DNA of 5,163 bases, from contig JAZNBZ010000189.1 in assembly GCA_045587285.1 (NCBI GenBank), positions 1-5,163 on the forward strand, in the 5' to 3' direction. The stretch comes from Flemingiibacterium sp045587285 (lineage in GTDB: Bacteria; Bacillota; Clostridia; Oscillospirales; CAG-272). Numbering within the stretch: the stretch's first letter is position 1; every line of letters starts with the position of its first letter. This document shows positions 1 through 5,163 of the stretch, piece after piece. The position numbers and the translations under genes were made by a program. The notes below the pieces were generated by a model. That model was not told where the DNA came from and made no database searches. It was given only the letters and a program-made list of their open reading frames with translations.

Positions 1-818
1 CAGAGCTGAGTGAATCCGATGTTGCCACTGTTACCGTCGATGCCTACCTGAGCACCGAAAATACCGCGCTTACCGCTTATAAGCGCCATATCCTCTACCA
101 TTTCGGGCGGAAGCGTGTAGTTTCTCTTGTCGTAAATATCGTACGGATAAAGAAGCCAGCCGTGACCTACAGCAAGGTGACCGAGCGAGCGCTTGTCTAT
201 CTCCTCGTCGATACGGGTGCTCGAATGGGTAATGGAGTCAAATTCGATGTCCTCTGCCTCGCGGAAAGGATTGTACTTGTGACCGTACCAGCAGCGGTAG
301 AAGGAAGCGGGCGAGAGATGCTGGGTGTAGTAAGCGTTCATGCCAACCTTGGGTATCCAGTTGATCATGTTGTAGATGTGCTCGTACATCGACGCGCCCT
401 CGATTGCGATAACGCGGTAGCGGCGGTCGGGAGTTTCGTGTACGTTTACGTTAAGTGCCGCCTTGTCGAGCGTCTTTTCGGGAATGATCTCGCCGTCGTC
501 ACCGGGACGTATCCAGCGGCAGCCAAGCTCACGAAGGAAGCGGTAAGCCGCGATAAGCACCGCGCGCTCGGATGCACCGGTGATAACGCCCGTGCCGTCC
601 GCGACGTCGATGAGAATTTCATCGTCGAGCTTATTGTATTCAACCATAGGCGTAAGTCCTACCCAAACAACGCTCGTAAGGCTCGCGTCATATTCGTCGT
701 ACGTGCGCTGATCGACAAGAAGCGACGCGTCCATCATTTTGAGATAGCGCGCAAGCTCGTCCACAGCGTAGGATACGGTCTGATGCTTTCCGATTTTGGC
801 AAGTGTGATGGTGGTCAT
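1..818 (-). CDS. DUF4838-type glycosidase-like protein, third operon copy (3' end outside window)
   Basis: The minus-strand frame from the ATG at 818-816 stays open for 272 codons to the window edge, so the C-terminal half is missing. AAGGAG (832-827) lies 8 nt before the start, and the next copy begins MTTITLAKIG in the same way, so this start is well supported. Residues 1-125 form the N-terminal domain, with GASERAVLIAAYRFLRELGCRW at 81-102 split by the highly conserved LGCRWIRPGDDGEIIP (98-113). Residues 140-272 enter the barrel-like region, with NWIPKVGMNAYY (153-164) and GHGW (218-221). No hydrophobic leader is present, so a cytoplasmic location is predicted. Identity to the first copy is about two thirds over residues 1-190. 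It differs from its siblings by IEGAS at 139-143 where they have SEGAT, and by a shorter loop followed by a glycine-rich insertion at about 253-268. The family call is by recognition of motifs; the substrate is unknown. The gene sits 31 bp after the second copy and is probably cotranscribed with it. Confidence 0.5.
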   Translation of the reverse strand, partial: MTTITLAKIGKHQTVSYAVDELARYLKMMDASLLVDQRTYDEYDASLTSVVWVGLTPMVEYNKLDDEILIDVADGTGVITGASERAVLIAAYRFLRELGCRWIRPGDDGEIIPEKTLDKAALNVNVHETPDRRYRVIAIEGASMYEHIYNMINWIPKVGMNAYYTQHLSPASFYRCWYGHKYNPFREAEDIEFDSITHSSTRIDEEIDKRSLGHLAVGHGWLLYPYDIYDKRNYTLPPEMVEDMALISGKRGIFGAQVGIDGNSGNIGFTQL

Positions 819-832
819 AGCTATATCTCCTT
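819..832 (-). promoter_or_regulatory. Ribosome binding site and leader of the third DUF4838 copy
   Basis: AAGGAGATATAGCT directly precedes the ATG at 818. It is almost the same as the leader of the first copy (GAGGAGATATAACT) and unlike that of the second, so the leader appears to have been duplicated together with the gene. It also fixes the start codon. Confidence 0.5.
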
Positions 833-849
833 AAAATTGTTTTTGTATT

Positions 850-2790
850 TTAGAAATCGACCTCAACGGGCTTATTCGCGAATACACGCTTGATCCAGCG
901 CTGATATACCTCGTCGAAGTAGAAGTTATCAAATACTGTGTGTGTTTCTTCCTCAAGACTAAAGTGGTACGCGGTGAACGCCTTTGTCTGCGCCTCGATC
1001 TTCGCCACGTCGCCGTGAACGTAGCACCTGACAAGCTCTGCATACATTTTGCAGTAGGTCGTGTGGTACGAGAGGTACTTCCACGAAGCGTTAACGTCCC
1101 TGTTCGGCGCGATGTACTTCGTTTCAAACCCATTCACGAGTGCATCGATAGCGTCCATACGCTCAATGCAGTTGAAGTGAGCCGTGGCGTGGTCGTTTCT
1201 CATAAACGCAGGATCAAACAGCTCGGATATCCTCGCAAGGTACGCTTCTACCGCAGGACCGTCCTCTCCGAACGCCGCCGCGTAGTAGTCGCGCGAGATG
1301 TCCTCGAATTTTGAGTTCTTGTCCCAAAGGCCTGCCGCCATAGCGTACATTGGAAGTCCGGTAGGGAACGCGGCTCTCTGCTCCTGACAGCTTATGTAGC
1401 CCTCAAGCCCAAGCTTTTCAAGTCCGGTCGTATCGAGGTGGAGCATTTTCGCGCAGGATGCGTAGCCGGGATCGAGGTAGTGATCCCACATCATCTGATA
1501 GTCAAAGAGAACTGCCTTGCAATCCGGTGCAGACTTTCGCCAAGCATTGTAGTGAGCAACGAGCGACTCAACGTCGCGCGGCAAGGTGAGCTTGTTGCGC
1601 TCGTACGGCGAAATTTTGATCGAGTCGGGATCGCGCTTCATATCGTAGAGCGGACGCGAGTATGTGCGGCTCGACGGGCAGAACTCAAGAATGAATCTGT
1701 CGGGATTGTTAAGCCTAACCTTTTCGGGCGGCCAAAGAAGGTCAACGTAAAGCGAGGCGAGAATCTTTGTGTCAAGGCCGGCTGCACTAAACTTCTCGTC
1801 CATTTCGTTGAGAATGGTAACGTACCACTCGGATGCGGAGTATTTGCTGCACTCCTCGCACTCGCAGTAATTGTTTATACCGTCGGCAAGCGTGAACGAG
1901 AGAATCGTAAGTGCGGGCGTATTCTTGCAGTACTCAACCGCGAAGTCGGTGATTGTGTCGCGAATATCCTTTCGCGAGTAGCAAAGCTGTGTGAAGTTGA
2001 GTGTGTTATTAAATAGCGTACGCTCGCCGTTTATCTGTGCAAAGCATTTCTTATATTCGTCGGTAAGCCTTGGATCGTTGATATCGTGGATGTAGCTTTC
2101 CTTTATTCCGAAGGGACGCGTTGTGAAGCAGTGTCCGACACCTATGTAGATCATCGAACGCTTCATCGCTTCCTCGTCAAAGCGATTCTTCGAAGCAAGC
2201 GCCTCGTCAAACGTGGGTTGCGCCTCGGCAGACTTGAAGGGATTGTATTTGTGCATCCTCCAGAGTCTGAAATTGCCGAGTGGCGCGAAGAACTGCATAA
2301 GATACGTGTTCATACCGACCTTGGGCAGCCAATCGAGCATACTGAAGAAATGCGGGTATATGGTTGCACCCTCGGAGCATACCGCGCGGTAAACGGTGGA
2401 CGGCGTTTCGCGAACGCTTGCCGCGAGGGCGGTCTTATCAATCTTCTTTTCGGGAATAATCTCGCCGTCGTCGCCGGGGCGGATCCATCGGCAGCCGAGC
2501 TCACGAAGGAAGCGGTATGCCGCAATAAGCACCGCACGCTCGTTTGCGCCGGTGATAACGCCCGCGCCGTCCACGACGTCGATAACTATGGTGTCATTGA
2601 GCATATCGTAGTCAACCATAGGTGTAAGACCGAGCCAGATAACGTTTGTTTTGGTGGGATCGTACGCCTCATAGGTGCGCTGATCGATAAGTATAGTTCT
2701 GTCAATTCTCTTAAGGTAGCGCACAAGCTCGTCAGTGGCGAAGCTCACCGTCTGATGAGTGCCGATTTTAGCAACGGTAACAGTTGTCAT
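850..2790 (-). CDS. DUF4838-type glycosidase-like protein, second operon copy
   Basis: This complete 646-residue protein has no signal peptide or membrane segment and is predicted to be cytoplasmic. The ATG at 2790-2788 follows GAGGAGA by 7 nt, and the N-terminus aligns with both siblings without a gap. The order is: an N-terminal domain (1-125) with LGCRWIRPGDDGEIIP at 98-113; a barrel-like middle with SEGAT (139-143), the LADGINNYCECEEC motif (301-314), SLYVDLLWPPEKVRL (346-360) and MWDHYLDPGY (434-443); and a C-terminal, probably helical region containing SCQEQRAAFPTGLPMY (467-482) and DYYAAAFGEDGPAVEAYL (501-518). DUF4838 proteins are glycoside-hydrolase-like; from memory, part of this family was assigned to GH163, which acts on N-glycans. 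Applying that activity here would be speculation. In this copy the otherwise shared GHGW is GHCF (219-222). It aligns with the first copy at about 65% identity by eye, with a one-residue length difference near 421. The gene lies in the middle of the operon. Confidence 0.5.
   Translation of the reverse strand: MTTVTVAKIGTHQTVSFATDELVRYLKRIDRTILIDQRTYEAYDPTKTNVIWLGLTPMVDYDMLNDTIVIDVVDGAGVITGANERAVLIAAYRFLRELGCRWIRPGDDGEIIPEKKIDKTALAASVRETPSTVYRAVCSEGATIYPHFFSMLDWLPKVGMNTYLMQFFAPLGNFRLWRMHKYNPFKSAEAQPTFDEALASKNRFDEEAMKRSMIYIGVGHCFTTRPFGIKESYIHDINDPRLTDEYKKCFAQINGERTLFNNTLNFTQLCYSRKDIRDTITDFAVEYCKNTPALTILSFTLADGINNYCECEECSKYSASEWYVTILNEMDEKFSAAGLDTKILASLYVDLLWPPEKVRLNNPDRFILEFCPSSRTYSRPLYDMKRDPDSIKISPYERNKLTLPRDVESLVAHYNAWRKSAPDCKAVLFDYQMMWDHYLDPGYASCAKMLHLDTTGLEKLGLEGYISCQEQRAAFPTGLPMYAMAAGLWDKNSKFEDISRDYYAAAFGEDGPAVEAYLARISELFDPAFMRNDHATAHFNCIERMDAIDALVNGFETKYIAPNRDVNASWKYLSYHTTYCKMYAELVRCYVHGDVAKIEAQTKAFTAYHFSLEEETHTVFDNFYFDEVYQRWIKRVFANKPVEVDF
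853..921 (-). repeat. 3'-terminal segment shared with the first copy (repeat unit at 2815-2883)
   Basis: This 69-bp stretch at the end of the second copy matches the end of the first copy (2815-2883) at 66 positions. All three differences are synonymous, and both stretches encode the same last 23 residues, which include VYQRWIKRVFANKPVEVDF. This is far closer than the average over the genes and could reflect gene conversion or strong constraint. Confidence 0.5.
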
Positions 2791-2796
2791 TATGTT

Positions 2797-2803
2797 TCTC
2801 CTC
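2797..2803 (-). promoter_or_regulatory. Ribosome binding site of the second DUF4838 copy
   Basis: GAGGAGA lies 7 nt before the ATG at 2790 and within the 21-bp gap after the stop codon of the first copy. Its presence in so short a gap supports independent translation initiation on a polycistronic mRNA. Confidence 0.5.
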
Positions 2804-2811
2804 GTGACAAA

Positions 2812-4749
2812 TCAGAAATCGACCTCAACGGGCTTGTTCGCGAATACGCGCTTGATCCAGCGCTGATAAACCTCGTCGAAGTACGAATTATCGAGCACCG
2901 TGTGAACCTCAGGCTCAATGCTGAAATGGTACTCGGTGAGAGCCTTCGTCTGCTCCTCTATTCCCGCCTCGTCTTCCTTGGCATATCTGCGGACAAGCTC
3001 TGCGTACATCTTCGCGTACGTTGTATGATACCAAAGGTATGTCCAGGACTCGTTCTTATCCTTGTTAGGCTCGATATGCGATGCCTTGAAGGTGTCGATA
3101 AGCTCGTCGATGCCGTCCATACGCTCGAGCACGTTGTTATGTGCCTCTACGTGATCGTTACGCATAAACGCAGGGTCGAACAGCTCGGACATCTTCGCAA
3201 GATACGCCTCAACGGCAGGACCGTCCTCGCCGAATGCCGCCGCGTAATAGTCACGCGAAATTTCCTCGAACTTCGAATCCTTATTCCACATAGCGTCTGC
3301 CATCGCGTACATCGGAAGTCCCGTCGGGAACGCCGCGCGGTGCTCCTGACAGCTTATAAAGCCGATAAAGGGATACCTGTCAAGTCCCGTAACGTCCTGG
3401 TGAAGTATCTTCGCGCAGGAGGTGTAGCCGGGATCAAGGTAGTGGTCCCACATAAGATGGTACTCGAATATCGTGCACTCGCACGGAACGACCTTTTTCC
3501 ACGCTCTGAAGAATGCCATAATCGTTTCAACGTCACGCGGAAGCGTGAGCTTGTTGCGAACGTACGGCGGTAATTCTATCGTGTCGGGGTCCACCTTCAT
3601 ATCGTAAAGCGGACGCGAATAAGTACGGCTCGAGGGAGAAAGGTTCATAATAAAACGGTCGGGGTTCTTTAGTCTGACCTTTTCCGGCGGCCAGAGCGTG
3701 TCAACGTAAAGCGAGAAGCCTACGATGGTGTCAAGTCCCTCAGCCGTAAGCTTTTCGTCAAGCTCGTTGAGGATAGTCATAAGCCAATCTGCAGGGCGCA
3801 TCTTTTGGCACTCCTCGCACTCGCAGTGGTTGTTCATACCGTCTGCAAGTCCGAAGCGCAGAAGCGATACGTTCGGATGCTTTTTGATATACTCGACCGC
3901 GCCGTCGGTCATAACGTCGCGTATCTCTTTTTTAGAGTAGCAGAGGTTCGTGAAGTGAAGCAGATTATTGAATATCTCGCGCTTGCCGTCGATAAGTGCA
4001 AAGCACTCCTTATACTCGGGTGTAATACGGGGATCGTTCGGGTCGGTGATGGTGTTTGCGTTGATGCCGAACGGGAACATAGTCCAGCCGTGACCGGGGT
4101 TGAGAAGCTCAAGACCGCGCTTCTCGATCTCCTCCTCAAGACGAAGTCTGGAGCCGTACGCCTCCTCGAAGCTGATAAGCCTCTCCGCCTCGCGGTGCGG
4201 ATTAAACGGATGTCTGTACCAGCGATTGTAATTGCTCATCGTGGTGAGAAACTGCAAATAATAGGTGTTAAGACCAACCTTGGGCATCCAATTGACCATA
4301 TTGTAGAAGTGCTCAAATATAGTTGCACCCTCGGAGCATATCGAGCGGTATCTGAGCGCAGGCGTTTCGTTTACGCTCACGGTAAGCGCCGCCTTGTCAA
4401 GCGCCCTCTTGGGAATTATCTCGCCGTCGTCGCCGGGGCGTATCCATCTGCATCCAAGCTCGCGAAGGAAACGGTATACCGCGATAAGCACCGCACGCTC
4501 GTTTGCGCCCGTAATGATGCCTGCGCCGTCCACGACGTCGATCTTGATCTCGTCAACGAGCTTGCGGTAAGCAACGAACTCGCTCGTGCCCACCCAGATA
4601 GCGTCGGTGATCGACGGATCGTACGCGTCGAATACGCGCTGGTCGATGATGATACGGCGGTCGATGAGCTTTAAGTAGCGCGCAAGCTCATCGACGGCAA
4701 AGGATACGGTTTTGTGCGTACCGATTTTCGCAAGTGTGATAGTGGTCAT
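2812..4749 (-). CDS. DUF4838-type glycosidase-like protein, first operon copy
   Basis: This complete 645-residue protein is the promoter-proximal gene. The ATG at 4749-4747 follows GAGGAG (4763-4758) by 8 nt. The N-terminus MTTITLAKIG has no export signal, so cytoplasmic action is inferred. Residues 1-125 resemble the domain preceding the barrel in GH67/GH20-type enzymes (GANERAVLIAVYRFLRELGC at 81-100, then RWIRPGDDGEIIP to 113). Residues 140-400 are the barrel-like DUF4838 region, with GHGW (219-222), Cys270, LADGMNNHCECEEC (301-314; Cys309, 311 and 314) and LYVDTLWPPEKVRL (347-360). EYHLMWDHYLDPGY (429-442), SCQEHRAAFPTGLPMY (466-481) and DYYAAAFGEDGPAVEAYL (500-517) follow. The acidic residues Asp303, Glu310, Glu429 and Asp435 are candidates for catalysis or binding, but none can be assigned without a structure. 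The protein probably cleaves or binds an imported carbohydrate. Confidence is good for the family and low for any precise reaction. Confidence 0.5.
   Translation of the reverse strand: MTTITLAKIGTHKTVSFAVDELARYLKLIDRRIIIDQRVFDAYDPSITDAIWVGTSEFVAYRKLVDEIKIDVVDGAGIITGANERAVLIAVYRFLRELGCRWIRPGDDGEIIPKRALDKAALTVSVNETPALRYRSICSEGATIFEHFYNMVNWMPKVGLNTYYLQFLTTMSNYNRWYRHPFNPHREAERLISFEEAYGSRLRLEEEIEKRGLELLNPGHGWTMFPFGINANTITDPNDPRITPEYKECFALIDGKREIFNNLLHFTNLCYSKKEIRDVMTDGAVEYIKKHPNVSLLRFGLADGMNNHCECEECQKMRPADWLMTILNELDEKLTAEGLDTIVGFSLYVDTLWPPEKVRLKNPDRFIMNLSPSSRTYSRPLYDMKVDPDTIELPPYVRNKLTLPRDVETIMAFFRAWKKVVPCECTIFEYHLMWDHYLDPGYTSCAKILHQDVTGLDRYPFIGFISCQEHRAAFPTGLPMYAMADAMWNKDSKFEEISRDYYAAAFGEDGPAVEAYLAKMSELFDPAFMRNDHVEAHNNVLERMDGIDELIDTFKASHIEPNKDKNESWTYLWYHTTYAKMYAELVRRYAKEDEAGIEEQTKALTEYHFSIEPEVHTVLDNSYFDEVYQRWIKRVFANKPVEVDF
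2815..2883 (-). repeat. 3'-terminal segment shared with the second copy (repeat unit at 853-921)
   Basis: This is the partner of the segment at 853-921. The two units lie 1962 bp apart in the same orientation, so recombination between them would delete or duplicate exactly one gene unit. That offers a simple route to changes in copy number in this array. Confidence 0.5.
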
Positions 4750-4772
4750 AGTTATATCTCCTCAATTTTTTG

Positions 4773-4806
4773 TTTTAATATTATATAATAATAAATAATA
4801 TTAAAA
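4773..4806 (-). promoter_or_regulatory. A+T-only 12-bp stem-loop at the 5' end of the operon transcript
   Basis: TTTTAATATTAT (4773-4784) is perfectly complementary to ATAATATTAAAA (4795-4806), with a 10-nt loop. The predicted transcription start is near 4809, so the stem would begin within a few nucleotides of the mRNA 5' end and finish 9 nt before the ribosome binding site. A 5'-terminal stem can protect an mRNA from 5'-end-dependent decay. As DNA, the dyad could instead be an operator just downstream of the promoter. It has no downstream U-run, so it is not a terminator. Pairing made only of A-U is weak, so the RNA role is tentative. Confidence 0.5.
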
Positions 4807-4815
4807 GCTCACCTA

Positions 4816-4844
4816 ATTGTAACAATTACCGCCACGTTTGTCAA
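4816..4844 (-). promoter_or_regulatory. Near-consensus sigma-70/A promoter of the DUF4838 operon
   Basis: On the minus strand, TTGACA (4844-4839) is a perfect -35 hexamer. It is followed by exactly 17 nt and then TACAAT (4821-4816), a -10 with one mismatch. A TG one base upstream of the -10 gives an extended -10. Transcription should start near 4809, leaving a leader of about 60 nt before the first ATG. Such a strong core promoter suggests high basal expression or control by a repressor. This is the best-supported regulatory site in the window. Confidence 0.5.
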
Positions 4845-4859
4845 TAGTTTCAGGGAAAG

Positions 4860-4869
4860 TTTTGCAAAA
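4860..4869. promoter_or_regulatory. Candidate operator TTTTGCAAAA
   Basis: This 10-bp perfect palindrome is centred about 55 bp upstream of the predicted operon start and about 23 bp from the centre of its -35 hexamer. A symmetric half-site with a central GC step is reminiscent of operators bound by LacI-family sugar regulators, which would suit a carbohydrate operon. No regulator gene is visible here and only one copy of the site was found, so the assignment is speculative. Confidence 0.5.
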
Positions 4870-4888
4870 GAAATTTCAGTACGAAAAG

Positions 4889-4938
4889 CGTCGGTTAAAA
4901 ACGCGCATTCCGACGTTATAAAAGTAAATTTTTTATAA
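4889..4938. repeat. Two back-to-back inverted repeats between the divergent promoters
   Basis: CGTCGG (4889-4894) pairs with CCGACG (4910-4915) across 15 nt. Directly next to it, TTATAAAA (4916-4923) pairs with TTTTATAA (4931-4938) across 7 nt. The two dyads touch at 4915/4916, which is an unusual arrangement. They lie between the two promoters and could be a regulator site or local secondary structure. Both stems are short, so chance remains possible. Confidence 0.5.
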
Positions 4939-4955
4939 ATTTTGCGCGCTCGTAA

Positions 4956-4965
4956 ATGTTAACAT
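4956..4965. promoter_or_regulatory. Palindrome ATGTTAACAT upstream of the rightward promoter
   Basis: This perfect 10-bp palindrome ends 8 bp before the candidate -35 hexamer at 4974 and is centred near position -48 relative to the predicted start. That is a reasonable place for an activator or repressor site. No second copy is visible, and no known regulator is assigned. Confidence 0.5.
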
Positions 4966-4973
4966 ATAGTCTA

Positions 4974-5002
4974 TTGCTTTTTCGTCGATTTTACTGTAAA
5001 AT
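4974..5002 (+). promoter_or_regulatory. Candidate promoter of the exported-protein gene
   Basis: TTGCTT (4974-4979) and TAAAAT (4997-5002) are separated by 17 nt and fit a sigma-70/A promoter with two mismatches in the -35 and one in the -10. The start would fall near 5009, giving a leader of about 30 nt that contains AAGGAG. It is the only well-spaced pair found close to this gene, but it is weaker than the leftward promoter. Confidence 0.5.
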
Positions 5003-5038
5003 AGTGATATGCGAATTTAAAAACAAGGAGCAAACACT

Positions 5039-5163
5039 ATGAAAAAGTTTAAGCTTATCGCCCTCGCGGCGGCATTTTCCATCGCTCTCACCGCTACGCC
5101 TATGATGGTGCACGGCGACGAGGCAACGTTTGACACTGCAAACGATCCGCTCATTTCCCTTTC
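5039..5163 (+). CDS. Exported protein of unknown function (5' end only)
   Basis: The ATG at 5039-5041 follows AAGGAG (5025-5030) by 8 nt and opens a frame that continues for 41 codons to the window edge. The start is a clear signal peptide: a basic n-region (KKFK, residues 2-5), a hydrophobic stretch from about 6 to 24, and a plausible signal peptidase I site after Val-His-Gly (24-26). The mature protein would begin at Asp27 with an acidic, polar segment, DEATFDTANDPLISL. No lipobox cysteine is visible, so a freely secreted or wall-associated protein is more likely than a lipoprotein. The DPLISLS segment resembles the start of the mature part of some secreted clostridial proteins, but that is memory-based and weak. 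The gene is divergent from the DUF4838 operon. It could belong to the same pathway or simply be a neighbour, and nothing visible decides between these. Confidence 0.5.
   Translation, partial: MKKFKLIALAAAFSIALTATPMMVHGDEATFDTANDPLISL

Larger units (their letters stand above)
4750..5038. promoter_or_regulatory. Divergent intergenic control region
   Basis: These 289 bp separate the leftward DUF4838 operon from the rightward exported-protein gene and carry no convincing coding frame. The DNA is much richer in A+T than the genes on either side. It holds one promoter facing each way and at least five perfect dyads (4773-4806, 4860-4869, 4889-4915, 4916-4938 and 4956-4965). Some of these could be regulator binding sites shared by both directions. 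The all-A+T ones are also the most likely to arise by chance in such DNA. Confidence 0.5.

Noticed and set aside
819..849. A separate promoter or terminator between operon genes (also considered at 2791-2811)
   Set aside because: The gaps are 31 and 21 bp and are filled by the stop-proximal bases and a ribosome binding site, with no -35/-10 pair and no stem-loop.
162..893. Plus-strand open frame of 243 codons, and similar ones at 1438-2016 and 3805-4674
   Set aside because: These are antisense shadows. They resemble each other only because the genes opposite them are paralogues, so their similarity is not independent evidence of coding.
831..1133. Short minus-strand frames (also 446-643, 2310-2537, 3354-3536 and 3909-4139)
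   Set aside because: They overlap the DUF4838 genes in another frame and have arginine- and serine-rich, low-complexity translations typical of out-of-frame reading.
2086..3573. A 495-codon open frame on the plus strand
   Set aside because: It lies antisense to two well-supported DUF4838 genes and spans the gap between them. It has no proper ribosome binding site and no recognisable protein features. Long antisense frames are expected from the codon bias of the real genes.
4764..4810. The A+T-rich tract as a replication-origin unwinding element
   Set aside because: I saw no DnaA-box-like TTATNCACA cluster and no replication gene nearby. A promoter leader explains the tract better.
4889..4915. 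The CGTCGG/CCGACG hairpin as a rho-independent terminator
   Set aside because: The stem is only 6 bp with a 15-nt loop, no strong T-run follows on either strand, and no gene is transcribed into it.
1..5163. CRISPR array, tRNA or rRNA gene, or insertion sequence
   Set aside because: No short regularly spaced repeats, no cloverleaf-like or rRNA-like sequence, and no transposase or terminal inverted repeats were found. The only repetition is the paralogous genes themselves.

Overview
The window looks like part of the chromosome of a Gram-positive, Clostridia-type bacterium, perhaps an uncultured gut lineage. The evidence is purine-rich GGAGG-type ribosome binding sites before every gene, a vegetative sigma-70/A-type promoter with consensus elements, an A+T-rich intergenic region beside coding DNA of moderate GC, and a short classical Gram-positive signal peptide on the rightmost gene. 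This is inferred from sequence style. No taxonomic marker gene is present.

Positions 1-4749 hold three tandem, same-direction (minus strand) paralogues of about 645 residues. The leftmost one runs off the window after 272 codons. Gaps between them are only 21 and 31 bp, each with a ribosome binding site and no terminator, so they form one operon read right to left and probably continuing past position 1. All three appear to be DUF4838-type proteins, a glycoside-hydrolase-like family: an N-terminal domain like those before the catalytic barrels of GH67/GH20 enzymes, then a barrel-like region carrying an ADGxNNxCECEEC motif, then a mainly helical C-terminal region. By hand alignment the two complete copies are about 65% identical. 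None has a signal peptide, so they are predicted to be cytoplasmic and to act on imported material. Their substrate cannot be read from this window.

Positions 4750-5038 are a divergent intergenic region. It holds a near-consensus promoter for the DUF4838 operon (TTGACA-17-TACAAT, with an extended -10 TG) and a plausible promoter for the rightward gene (TTGCTT-17-TAAAAT). It also holds several perfect dyads: a 12-bp A+T-only stem at the very start of the operon transcript, palindromes upstream of each promoter, and two adjacent inverted repeats between the promoters.

Positions 5039-5163 hold the first 41 codons of a rightward gene for an exported protein. Only the signal peptide and a short piece of the mature protein are visible.

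The most notable feature is the triplication of a poorly characterised, cytoplasmic glycosidase-like protein in one operon. The copies have nearly identical ends and a diverged central region, which suggests specialisation for related substrates.
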